Source: Neoroseomonas oryzicola (GTDB taxonomy: Bacteria > Pseudomonadota > Alphaproteobacteria > Acetobacterales > Acetobacteraceae). Taken from it: DNA of 64,000 nucleotides. The stretch covers positions 558,001 through 622,000 of the forward strand of contig NZ_JAAVUP010000001.1 in the NCBI RefSeq assembly GCF_012163135.1, given 5' to 3'. The translations under genes were made by a program, and so were the position numbers. Shown piece after piece: positions 17,207 through 24,849 of the stretch (position 1 is the stretch's first letter; the number at the start of each line of letters is the position of its first letter). The notes below the pieces were generated by a model. It saw nothing but the letters and a program-made list of their open reading frames with translations. It ran no database searches and was not told the DNA's origin.

Positions 17207-17907
17207 GGGATGACGCGGCGCTGGTGCTGTTCTCCGGCGGGCAGGATTCCGCGACCTGCCTCGCCTGGGCGCTCGACCGCTACGGCCATGTCGAGACGCT
17301 CGGCTTCGACTACGGCCAGCGCCACGCGGTCGAACTCGAATGCCGCGCGGCCTTCCGCGCCGTCATCCCGACTATCGACGAAAATTGGGCCCGTCGCCTC
17401 GGCCCCGACCACACGCTGCGCCTCGCCGCTCTCGGCGAGGTGTCGGAGACCGCGCTGACGCGCGAGGCCGAGATCGCCATGGGCGCGGAAGGCCTGCCCA
17501 ACACCTTCGTCCCCGGCCGGAACCTGCTGTTCCTGACGTTTGCGGCCACCCTCGCCTATCGCCGCGGCCTGCGCCGGATCGTCGCCGGCATGTGCGAGAC
17601 GGATTATTCCGGCTACCCCGACTGCCGCAACGACACCATCAAGGCGCTGCAGGTGGCGCTGAACCTCGGCATGGAACGGCGCTTCGTGCTCGAGACGCCG
17701 CTGATGTGGCTGTCCAAGGGGCAGACCTGGCGGCTGGCCGAAAGCCTCGGCGGGCAGGACTTGGTGGCCGCGGTGGTCGAGCACACCCATACCTGCTATC
17801 TGGGCGACCGAACCCATCGCCACCCCTGGGGCTATGGCTGCGGCACCTGCCCGGCCTGCGAATTGCGTGCCCGGGGCTGGCATCACTACGCCTCGGAGCG
17901 GCTATGA
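17203..17907 (+). CDS. queC: 7-cyano-7-deazaguanine (preQ0) synthase QueC
   Basis: The 234-aa ATP-dependent enzyme converts 7-carboxy-7-deazaguanine to preQ0 in queuosine synthesis. The PP-loop [14 protein letters not shown] is near residue 10, and [13 protein letters not shown] and [15 protein letters not shown] are typical of the family. The C-terminal zinc site is [11 protein letters not shown] with an earlier Cys in HTCYLGDR. It overlaps queG by ATGA at its start and overlaps the transporter gene by 4 nt at its end, so queG, queC and the transporter are one translational unit. Confidence 0.95.
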   Translation: MRDDAALVLFSGGQDSATCLAWALDRYGHVETLGFDYGQRHAVELECRAAFRAVIPTIDENWARRLGPDHTLRLAALGEVSETALTREAEIAMGAEGLPNTFVPGRNLLFLTFAATLAYRRGLRRIVAGMCETDYSGYPDCRNDTIKALQVALNLGMERRFVLETPLMWLSKGQTWRLAESLGGQDLVAAVVEHTHTCYLGDRTHRHPWGYGCGTCPACELRARGWHHYASERL

Positions 17908-18461
17908 CCCTGTCCCCCCGCGCGGAGGGCTTCCTCGCGCTGATCGGCTTCGGCCTCTGCATTCCGGCGGCCAACTGGCTGATCGGCCATGCCGGCACCT
18001 ATTGCGTGCCGAACGGTCCCTGCCTGGTGCCCGTCGCGCCGGGCGTCATGGCACCGTCCGGCGTGCTGATGATCGGCCTGGCGCTCGTCCTGCGGGACCT
18101 GGTGCAGCGCCGGCTCGGCGTGGGCTGGGCGGCGGGCGCGGTGCTGGCCGGCGCGGCGCTCTCGGCGCTGCTGGCGCCGCCGGCGCTGGTGATTGCCTCC
18201 GCCGTCGCCTTCCTGATGAGTGAATTCGCCGACCTCGCCGTCTACACCCCGCTGCAGAAGCGCGGCCTGGTGTTGGCGGTCGCGGCGAGTGGCGTGGTGG
18301 GGCTCGTGGTCGACAGCCTCGTCTTCCTCTACCTCGCCTTCGGCAGCCTCGACTTCCTCGCCGGCCAGGTGATCGGCAAGGCCTGGATGGTGCTGATCGC
18401 CCTGCCCTTCGTGCACCTGCTGCGCCGGCGCGACGAACGCCGCGGCGTCATGCCGGCCTGA
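17904..18461 (+). CDS. VUT-family membrane protein, probable queuosine-precursor transporter
   Basis: A 185-aa polytopic membrane protein with about five hydrophobic segments. The features [30 protein letters not shown] and [15 protein letters not shown] are characteristic of the VUT/YhhQ family, whose studied members import preQ0/preQ1. The gene overlaps queC, which strongly supports the same role: salvage of a deazapurine alongside synthesis. The N-terminal half carries an extra extracytoplasmic segment with two Cys (TYCVPNGPC), which may form a disulfide. Confidence 0.8.
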   Translation: MTLSPRAEGFLALIGFGLCIPAANWLIGHAGTYCVPNGPCLVPVAPGVMAPSGVLMIGLALVLRDLVQRRLGVGWAAGAVLAGAALSALLAPPALVIASAVAFLMSEFADLAVYTPLQKRGLVLAVAASGVVGLVVDSLVFLYLAFGSLDFLAGQVIGKAWMVLIALPFVHLLRRRDERRGVMPA

Positions 18462-18518
18462 TGACGGCGGTCCTGGCCCTCGTCTAGGCTCGACGGGCGC
18501 AAACGGCAGCAGGTCAGC

Positions 18519-19040
18519 ATGAGCCTTCCCAGGATCCGGCGTCGCACGATGGCGCTGATGCCCCTCGCGGCGGCCCTGCTGGCCGGCTGCATGCCGCCGA
18601 CGCCGCCCGCCCCGCCGCCCTCGGCGGCCGAACCGCCGCCCGCGCTGCCCGCCCTGGGCAGCATCGCCGCCAATGGGACGGTGCAACTGGTCGACATCGC
18701 CACCCGCCAGGTGCTGGTGCGGATGGCTGGCGGCGGGACGCTCTATGTCACGCCGCCGGAGGATTTTCGCGGCTTCGGCGGCCTGCAGCCCGGCACGCGC
18801 GTCTTGGTGGAATACGATTCGCGCGGCGTGGGCCATGTCGCCCCGGCGACGCGCCGCGGCAGCCGGGACCGCGTCCGCGCCACCATCCGCGAGATCCAGC
18901 GCGGCGGACAGCACATCGACCTCGTCAGCGCCCAGGGCACCACCCAGATCTTCGAGGTCCCCGACCGCAGCATGATGGCCTTCGTCACCCGCCTGCGGGC
19001 GGGTGACGAGGTCGCGATCACGGTGCGCGACCAGCCCTGA
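18519..19040 (+). CDS. Putative lipoprotein (173 aa)
   Basis: The N-terminus is a lipoprotein signal, with basic RIRRR, a hydrophobic stretch and the lipobox LLAGC (lipidated Cys24). A Pro/Ala-rich spacer to about residue 48 reaches the compact C-terminal domain. That domain reads as two beta-rich repeats (GTVQLVDIATRQVLVRMAGG and RATIREIQRGGQHIDLVSA), each followed by a similar acidic/aromatic stretch, suggesting a small OB-like or barrel fold. I do not recognise the family. It is 57 bp after the transporter gene and may be separately transcribed. Confidence 0.65.
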   Translation: MSLPRIRRRTMALMPLAAALLAGCMPPTPPAPPPSAAEPPPALPALGSIAANGTVQLVDIATRQVLVRMAGGGTLYVTPPEDFRGFGGLQPGTRVLVEYDSRGVGHVAPATRRGSRDRVRATIREIQRGGQHIDLVSAQGTTQIFEVPDRSMMAFVTRLRAGDEVAITVRDQP

Positions 19041-19071
19041 CCGCCGCCCCCCGCCGCGCGGCGCTTGCACC

Positions 19072-19100
19072 CCCTCGTCGGGGGGGCTTTGCCCCGAGGG
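19072..19100 (+). terminator. Hairpin between lipoprotein gene and Mo-hydroxylase operon
   Basis: Outer arms CCCTCG (19072-19077) and CGAGGG (19095-19100) enclose an inner GGGGC-TTT-GCCCC stem. It follows the lipoprotein stop by about 30 bp in a 158-bp gap, and is a likely terminator without a U-tract. Confidence 0.4.
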
Positions 19101-19198
19101 CCTGACGCCGTAGCCTTCGCCCATCCGATGCAACAGCAACGCCCGCGGAAGGGCGGCGGCCGCCGGCATGGCGCGCTGCAAGGGGATGGAAGGCAGGA

Positions 19199-20068
19199 AT
19201 GACAGACATCCGTTATCTGGCGCCGAGCACGCTCGATGAGGCGGTTCGCGCCTTCGCGGCGGCCTCGGGCGCCGCGCGCATCCTCGCCGGCGGGACCGAC
19301 CTGCTGGTGCAGATGCGTGCCGGGATCGCCAAGCCCGGCACCATCATCGACATCAAGAAGATCCCGGAACTGACGGCGATCGAGGATCTCGGCGGCGGCG
19401 CCTACCGCATCGGCGCCGCGGTCTCCGGCGCCGTGCTCGCCGAGCACCCGACCTTCGGCAAGGCCTGGCCGGGCGTGCTGGAAGCGGTGAACCTGATCGG
19501 GTCGAAGCAGGTGCAGGGCCGCGCCTCGCCTGGCGGCAACCTGTGCAATGGCTCGCCCGCCGGCGACAGCGTGCCGGCCATGGTCGCCGCGGGCGCCGTC
19601 GTGACCATCCAGGGCCCGAACGGCCGGCGCGAGCTGCCGGTCGAGAAGGTCCCGGCCGGCCCCGGCCGCACCAACCTCGCCCCGGGGGAGATCGTCGTCG
19701 CCTTCACGCTGCCGCAGCGGCCGAAGGGCTCGGGCGATGCCTATCTGCGCATGATCCCGCGCACCGAGATGGACATCGCGGTGGTCGGCATGGGCGTGAA
19801 CCTGACGATGGAAGGCGGTGTGGTGAAGGCCGCGCGCGTCGGTCTCGGCGCGGTGGCGCCGACCGTGCTGCTGGTCGAGGACGCGGCCAAGGCGCTGATC
19901 GGCACCAAGCTCGACGACACGGCGCTGGAAGCCGCGGCGGCCGCCTGCCGTGCCGCCTGCAAGCCCATCAACGACAAGCGCGGCACCATCGCGTACCGCA
20001 TCAAGGTGGCCGGCGTGCTGCTCAAGCGCACCGCCGCGATCGCGGCGCGCCGCGCCGGAGGGAACTGA
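19199..20068 (+). CDS. Mo-hydroxylase FAD-binding medium subunit (CoxM-like)
   Basis: A 289-aa flavoprotein subunit of a xanthine-dehydrogenase-family molybdenum hydroxylase, passing electrons from the iron-sulfur subunit to an acceptor. The FAD loops are ILAGGTDLLVQMRAG (near residue 26) and GGNLCNGSPAGDSVPAM (near residue 108). Length fits the CoxM/HbcrB range (about 280-300). AAGG precedes the ATG by a few bases. It opens the three-gene operon M-S-L with the small subunit 4 bp downstream. The cluster is not a CO dehydrogenase (see the large subunit). Confidence 0.93.
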   Translation: MTDIRYLAPSTLDEAVRAFAAASGAARILAGGTDLLVQMRAGIAKPGTIIDIKKIPELTAIEDLGGGAYRIGAAVSGAVLAEHPTFGKAWPGVLEAVNLIGSKQVQGRASPGGNLCNGSPAGDSVPAMVAAGAVVTIQGPNGRRELPVEKVPAGPGRTNLAPGEIVVAFTLPQRPKGSGDAYLRMIPRTEMDIAVVGMGVNLTMEGGVVKAARVGLGAVAPTVLLVEDAAKALIGTKLDDTALEAAAAACRAACKPINDKRGTIAYRIKVAGVLLKRTAAIAARRAGGN

Positions 20069-20072
20069 GCCC

Positions 20073-20555
20073 ATGTCCAAGATCCACGTTTCCACCAGCG
20101 TCAACGGGGAACCGGTCGAGTTCCTCTGCGACGCCTCCGCCTCGATGCTCGATGCGCTGCGCGGGCCGCTCGGCCTGACCGGCACGAAGGAAGGCTGCGG
20201 CACCGGCGACTGCGGCGCCTGCTCGATCACCGTCGACGGCCGCCTGGTCTGCGCCTGCCTGATGCTCGCGGTCGAATCCGAAGGGCATGAGATCGCCACC
20301 ATCGAGGGCATGGCCCAGGGCGAGACGCTGCACCCGCTGCAGCGCAAGTTCCTCGAGATGGCGGCACTGCAGTGCGGCATCTGCACGCCGGGCGTGCTGA
20401 TCTCGGCCCGCGCGCTGCTCGAGAAGAACCCCGACCCGACGGAGGAGGAGGTTCGCTTCGGCCTGGCCGGCAACCTCTGCCGCTGCACCGGCTACGACAA
20501 GATCGTGCGCGCCGTTCTGGAAACGGCCGCTGAGATGCGGGAGACCGTGCGATGA
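20073..20555 (+). CDS. Mo-hydroxylase [2Fe-2S] small subunit (CoxS-like)
   Basis: A 160-aa small subunit with two [2Fe-2S] clusters. The plant-ferredoxin-type site is CGTGDCGACSITVDG with a fourth Cys in VCACLM. The helical-domain site is CGICTPGVL with LCRCTGYDKI. It carries electrons between the molybdenum site and the FAD subunit. GGAGGG lies just before the gene, and its stop overlaps the large-subunit ATG by 4 nt. Confidence 0.95.
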   Translation: MSKIHVSTSVNGEPVEFLCDASASMLDALRGPLGLTGTKEGCGTGDCGACSITVDGRLVCACLMLAVESEGHEIATIEGMAQGETLHPLQRKFLEMAALQCGICTPGVLISARALLEKNPDPTEEEVRFGLAGNLCRCTGYDKIVRAVLETAAEMRETVR

Positions 20556-22807
20556 ATGACATGACGAACAAGTGGATCGGCCAGCGCACGATCCGCCCCG
20601 ACGGCGCCGACAAGGTGACGGGCCGCGCGCAGTACAGCGCGGACTTCGCCATGCCCGGCATGATCCACGCCAAGATGCTGCGCAGCCCTCATGCCCATGC
20701 GCGCATCCGCGGCATCGACACCTCCAAGGCCGAGGCCCTGCCCGGCGTGAAGGCCGTCGTCACGGCGAAGGACGTGGTCGACTTCCCGCTCGACAAGTCC
20801 GTGATGCTCGGCATCCAGGACATGCGCTGGATGTGCCGCAACGTGATGGCGCGCGAGAAGGCGCTGTTCCACGGCCATCCGGTCGCCGCCGTCGCCGCGA
20901 TCAACGAGGAGGTGGCGGCCGCCGCCTGCGCGCTGATCGAGGTCGACTACGAGGTCCTGCCCCACGTCATCGAGATCGAGGACGCGATCAAGCCCGACGC
21001 GCCGATCCTGCATGAGTGGAACACGTTCGAGGGCAAGCCGTCCAACATCGCCGGCACGATGGTGCTGAAGACCGGCGACGTGGAGAAGGGCTTCGCCGAG
21101 GCGGACGTCGTCATCGAGCGGACCTTCACCTCGCGCCCCGTGCACCAGGGCTACATCGAGCCCCACGCCTGCACGGTGTCCTACGCCGCCGACGGGCGCG
21201 TGACGATCTGGTCGTCCTCGCAGGGCCAGTTCATGGTCCGGGCGATGACCTCGCTGCTCACGGGCGTGCCCCAGAGCAACATCCGCGCGATCCCCGCCGA
21301 GATCGGCGGCGGCTTCGGCGCCAAGACGATCGTCTACCTCGAGCCGATCGCGGTCCTGCTGTCGAAGAAGTCCGGCCGCCCGGTGAAGATGGTGATGACG
21401 CGCGAGGAGGTGCAGCGCGCGACCGGCCCGGCGCCGGGCTCGCTGTCCACCGTCAAGATCGGCGCGAAGAAGGACGGCAGCATCGTCGCCGCGCAGGGGA
21501 CCTTCTACCTGCAGGCGGGCGGGCTGCCCGGTTCGCCGCTGCGCGGGCCGGTCGGCTGCTCCTTCGCGGCCTATGCCATCCCGAACGTGCTCTCGGTCGG
21601 CTACGACGTGGTGTCGAACCGCTCCAAGGTCGCGGCCTACCGCGCCCCGGGCGCGCCGCTCGGCGCCTTCGCGACCGAATGCGTGCTGGACGAGATCGCC
21701 GAGAAGCTCGGCCTCGACCCGCTCGAGATGCGCCTGAAGAACAGTGCCAAGGCCGGCGACAAGGCGATCTACGGCCCGGTCTTCGGCGAGGTCACCTTCA
21801 AGGAGACGGTGGAGTCCATCCTCCATCACCCGCACTACAAGGCACCGCTCGACAAGAACCCCGCCCCGGGCGTCAAGCGCGGCCGCGGCGTCGCGTCGGG
21901 CTTCTGGTACAACGCCGGCGGTGAATCCTCGGTCCAGGTGAACATCACCGAGGACGGCAACGTCGTCGTCACCACCGGCCATCCGGATGTCGGCGGGTCG
22001 CGCGCCTCCATCGCCAACGTCGTCGCCGAGCTGCTCGGGATCGATCATTCCCGCGTCTCGGTGCTGATCGGCGACACGATGACGATCGGCTTCTCCAACC
22101 TCACCGGCGGCAGCCGCGTCACCTTCGCCTCGGCGATGGTCGCGACCGCGTCGACCGAGAAGGTGATCGGCCAGCTCAAGGAACGCGCCGGCAAGATCTG
22201 GGGCATCGACGCCGAGGCCATCAAGTGGGAGGACGGCATGGCGCTGCCGGCCGGTGACAATGCCGGCAAGTTCCCCCCGCTCTCGCTCAAGGAGCTTGCC
22301 GCCAAGGCGAACGAGATGGGCGGGCCGATCGGCACCCAGGTCCAGCTCAACACCACCGGCGCCGACCCCGGCTTCGCCACGCATTGCGTGGATGTCGAGG
22401 TGGACGTCGACCTCGGCATCGTCCGCGTGCTCCGCTACACGGCGGCGCAGGATGTCGGCCGCGCGCTGCACCCCGGCTATGTCGAAGGCCAGATCCAGGG
22501 CGGCGTGGTGCAGGGCATCGGCTGGGCGCTGTCGGAGGAATACCTCTACGACAAGAACGGCCGCGTCGATAACGCGTCCTTCCTCGACTACCGCATGCCG
22601 GTCTGCTCGGACGTCCCGATGATCGATCCGGTGGTGATCGAGATCCCGAACCCGAAGCACCCGCAGGGCGTGCGCGGCGTGGGCGAGGCGCCGATCGTGC
22701 CGCCGCTCGCGGCCATCGCGAACGCCGTCCATGACGCGCTCGGCAAGCGGTTCTACGCGCTGCCGATGTCGCCGCCGCGCGTCTCGGAGCGTCTCGAGCA
22801 GCCGTAA
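20552..22807 (+). CDS. Mo-hydroxylase molybdopterin-binding large subunit (CoxL-like, divergent)
   Basis: The 751-aa catalytic subunit with bound Mo-molybdopterin cytosine dinucleotide (family knowledge) hydroxylates an aromatic, heterocyclic or aldehyde carbon. The order is the normal one: the N-terminal domain KVTGRAQYSAD, EIGGGFGAKTI, the cofactor loop AAYRAPGAPLGAFATE and the C-terminal active-site Glu in GVGEAPIVPP. Two motifs depart from textbook members: AYRAPGAPL replaces AYRxxGRP, and GHPDVGGSRAS replaces the GQGxxT cofactor motif. The AYRCSFR motif of CO dehydrogenases is absent. Substrate unknown. Confidence 0.9.
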   Translation: MNDMTNKWIGQRTIRPDGADKVTGRAQYSADFAMPGMIHAKMLRSPHAHARIRGIDTSKAEALPGVKAVVTAKDVVDFPLDKSVMLGIQDMRWMCRNVMAREKALFHGHPVAAVAAINEEVAAAACALIEVDYEVLPHVIEIEDAIKPDAPILHEWNTFEGKPSNIAGTMVLKTGDVEKGFAEADVVIERTFTSRPVHQGYIEPHACTVSYAADGRVTIWSSSQGQFMVRAMTSLLTGVPQSNIRAIPAEIGGGFGAKTIVYLEPIAVLLSKKSGRPVKMVMTREEVQRATGPAPGSLSTVKIGAKKDGSIVAAQGTFYLQAGGLPGSPLRGPVGCSFAAYAIPNVLSVGYDVVSNRSKVAAYRAPGAPLGAFATECVLDEIAEKLGLDPLEMRLKNSAKAGDKAIYGPVFGEVTFKETVESILHHPHYKAPLDKNPAPGVKRGRGVASGFWYNAGGESSVQVNITEDGNVVVTTGHPDVGGSRASIANVVAELLGIDHSRVSVLIGDTMTIGFSNLTGGSRVTFASAMVATASTEKVIGQLKERAGKIWGIDAEAIKWEDGMALPAGDNAGKFPPLSLKELAAKANEMGGPIGTQVQLNTTGADPGFATHCVDVEVDVDLGIVRVLRYTAAQDVGRALHPGYVEGQIQGGVVQGIGWALSEEYLYDKNGRVDNASFLDYRMPVCSDVPMIDPVVIEIPNPKHPQGVRGVGEAPIVPPLAAIANAVHDALGKRFYALPMSPPRVSERLEQP

Positions 22808-22819
22808 GGCGCTCGGCTC

Positions 22820-22846
22820 GCCGGGGGAGGCAGCCCCTCCCCCGGC
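22820..22846. terminator. Bidirectional terminator between convergent operons
   Basis: A perfect 11-bp stem (GCCGGGGGAGG / CCTCCCCCGGC) with a 5-nt loop sits between the stops of the large subunit (22807) and tctC (22857), and can serve both strands. Confidence 0.65.
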
Positions 22847-22856
22847 CCCCGCGCGG

Positions 22857-23822
22857 TCAGTCCGCGCGGATGTTGTTCTCGCGCACCACCGCGCCCCACT
22901 TCGCCACTTCGCGCTGCAGGAAGGTCGCCAGGCCCGCCGGGTCGGACATGACGAGGCGCGCCTGCTGCGTGTCCTCCATGGTCCGCCGCACGTTCGGGTC
23001 CTGCAGGGATTCCTTGAGCGCGGCGTTCATGCGCGCCACCGCGTCCTGCGGCGTGCCGTGCGGGGCGAAGACGCCCCACCAGGCCTCGGCCTCGAGCCCC
23101 GGGATGCCGGCTTCGGCAACCGTCGGCAGGTCCGACAGCGCGGGCAGGCGCTGCGGGCCGAACTGGGCGAAGGTCCGCAGCGTGCCGCTGCGCGCATGCG
23201 GGTGCACCACGGCCGCCGAGCCGATCATCATGTCGACATGGCCGGCCACGGTGTCGTTCACGGCAAGGCCGCCGCTGCGATAGGGCAGATGCGTCATGCG
23301 GGTGTCGGTCCGGCCCTGCAGCAGCACCATGGTCAGGTGCCCGATGGTGCCGTTGCCGGTCGACCCGTAGGACACGCCGTCCGGCTGTGCCTTGGCGCGG
23401 CTGACCACGTCAGTGATCGAGCGGAACGGCTTGTCCGGCTTGCAGGCGAGAACATAGGGCGCGCCGCCGATCAGCATGACCGGATCGAGGTCGCGATCCG
23501 GGTCGAAGGGCAGTTGCGGCAGCAGCGCCTTCAGCGTCGCATGGCTGTCGAAGGTCAGCAGCCAGGTCTGGCCGTCGGGCCGCGCCTTGGCCACAGCATC
23601 GGTGCCGATGGATCCGGCCGCACCGGCGCGGTTGTCCACCACGACGGGCGCGCCGAGGCGCTGCGTCAGCCCCGGTGCGACGAGGCGCGCGACGGCGTCG
23701 GTCGATCCGCCCGGCGCGAAGGGCACGACGATGCGGATGGCGGCACCCTGGGCGCGCACGGCGGGCGCGGCGAGTGCTGCGCCGGCGGCGCCCATCAGGA
23801 CGCGGCGGGTGATGTGGGACAT
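22857..23822 (-). CDS. TctC/Bug-family solute-binding protein, copy 2
   Basis: A 321-aa periplasmic binding protein with a Tat-like signal (MSHITRRVLMGAAGAALAAP...RAQ), the Bug start IRIVVPFAPGGSTDAVAR and the ligand loop VDNRAGAAGSIGTD. It should bind a carboxylate or related small molecule. It is the last gene of the leftward operon tctC-iorA-iorB-pht5-tctC, 64 bp after the decarboxylase-like gene with a stem-loop in between. No tctA/tctB transporter genes accompany it. Confidence 0.9.
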   Translation of the reverse strand: MSHITRRVLMGAAGAALAAPAVRAQGAAIRIVVPFAPGGSTDAVARLVAPGLTQRLGAPVVVDNRAGAAGSIGTDAVAKARPDGQTWLLTFDSHATLKALLPQLPFDPDRDLDPVMLIGGAPYVLACKPDKPFRSITDVVSRAKAQPDGVSYGSTGNGTIGHLTMVLLQGRTDTRMTHLPYRSGGLAVNDTVAGHVDMMIGSAAVVHPHARSGTLRTFAQFGPQRLPALSDLPTVAEAGIPGLEAEAWWGVFAPHGTPQDAVARMNAALKESLQDPNVRRTMEDTQQARLVMSDPAGLATFLQREVAKWGAVVRENNIRAD

Positions 23823-23832
23823 TGGATCGTCT

Positions 23833-23871
23833 CCCCGGTTGGTCTTGCCGCAGTGATGCGACCGACCGGGG
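23833..23871 (-). repeat. Intercistronic stem-loop before tctC copy 2
   Basis: Arms CCCCGGTTGGTC (23833-23844) and GACCGACCGGGG (23860-23871) pair over 12 bp with one G-U wobble and a 15-nt loop. The stem covers most of the 64-bp gap between the decarboxylase-like gene and tctC and reaches the GGAG ribosome site of tctC. It could set the relative levels of the two genes. Confidence 0.45.
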
Positions 23872-23886
23872 CGCGGGGCAACCCCC

Positions 23887-24849
23887 TCAGGCGAGGTCGG
23901 GCAGGTCGAGCACGGAAGGATGGAAGAGCGCCTCGGGCTCGATCTCCTGCGCGGCGAGGCCATCGGCCACGGCGTAGCGGATCATCGCCGCGATCTCGTC
24001 GCGGTTGCGCCGGAAGCCATACGGCCAGGGATTGCCGCCCATGCCGGCGATCTGCGCCTCGGCCTCGGCGGCGATCCAGGGTAGCGAGACCCGCAGCACG
24101 TTGACCAGGCGGAGTTCGTCGACCGAGGCCTTCTTCGCCGCGGCGAAGGCGCGGAACAGCTCGACCGGCAGCCAGGGATGGCGTTCCACCACGTCCTTCC
24201 GCACGGCGAGGCAATGCATGATCGGGAAGAAGCCGGTCGCCTTGAACCAGGCCTGTTCCTCGGCCCGCGTATCGGGCCAGAGCCGATCGACCGGCGCCGA
24301 GCGGTCGAGGTAACAACGCGGCGGGCGCGGGCCAATGAGCGCATCGATCTCGCCCGCTTCCAGCGCCGCTTCCAGGTCGCGCCCCAGCGGCTTCACATCG
24401 AAGCCCTCCGGCAGCGTGATGGCGACGCGTTCGCCGCCGGTGCGCCAGGCGATGGACTTCGTGTCGACGCCATAGTGCTCGCGGAGGAAGCCGCGCACCC
24501 AGAGCGCCGCCGTCTGCTGGTATTCCGGCAGGCCGATGGTCCGGCCCGCGAGGTCGGCGGCCGAGCGGATGCCGCGGTCCGTGCGGACATAGACCGCCGA
24601 ATGGCGGAAGGCGCGCGAGAGGAAGACAGGCACGCCGACATAGGGGCTGTCGCCGCGCGCGGTCGTCACGATGTGGCTGCCCATCGACAGTTCGGAGATG
24701 TCGAAGGCGCGGTCGCGCAGGGCGCGGCGGAAGATGTCCTCGGGTTCCCCGGGCAGGAAGGTGATGTCGCAGCCGGGGACGCGGAAGCGGCCGTCCATCA
24801 GGGGCCGCGTGCGGTCCGAGGAAGTGCAGGCGAGGGTCAGGCTGATCAT
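23887..24849 (-). CDS. 4,5-dihydroxyphthalate decarboxylase-like (Pht5-like) protein
   Basis: A 320-aa protein with the periplasmic-binding-protein fold (start MISLTLACTSSDRTRPL, then ISELSMGSHI and RTIGLPEYQQTAALWVRGFL) but no signal peptide. This combination is typical of the cytoplasmic 4,5-dihydroxyphthalate decarboxylase (Pht5/Pht-type) family. The sequence FRVPGCDITFLPGEPEDIF is also typical. Its ATG overlaps the iorB-like stop by 4 nt, so it belongs to the same aromatic/heterocycle cassette. Decarboxylation of a dihydroxylated aromatic acid is plausible; some members act on other substrates. Confidence 0.72.
   Translation of the reverse strand: MISLTLACTSSDRTRPLMDGRFRVPGCDITFLPGEPEDIFRRALRDRAFDISELSMGSHIVTTARGDSPYVGVPVFLSRAFRHSAVYVRTDRGIRSAADLAGRTIGLPEYQQTAALWVRGFLREHYGVDTKSIAWRTGGERVAITLPEGFDVKPLGRDLEAALEAGEIDALIGPRPPRCYLDRSAPVDRLWPDTRAEEQAWFKATGFFPIMHCLAVRKDVVERHPWLPVELFRAFAAAKKASVDELRLVNVLRVSLPWIAAEAEAQIAGMGGNPWPYGFRRNRDEIAAMIRYAVADGLAAQEIEPEALFHPSVLDLPDLA

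Noticed and set aside
19199-22807. Reading the Mo-hydroxylase as aerobic CO dehydrogenase
   Set aside because: The AYRCSFR active-site motif of form I CoxL is absent, so only the family is called.
23887-24849. Reading the Pht5-like gene as an ABC transporter receptor
   Set aside because: It has the fold but no signal peptide and overlaps the hydroxylase gene, so a cytoplasmic enzyme is more likely.
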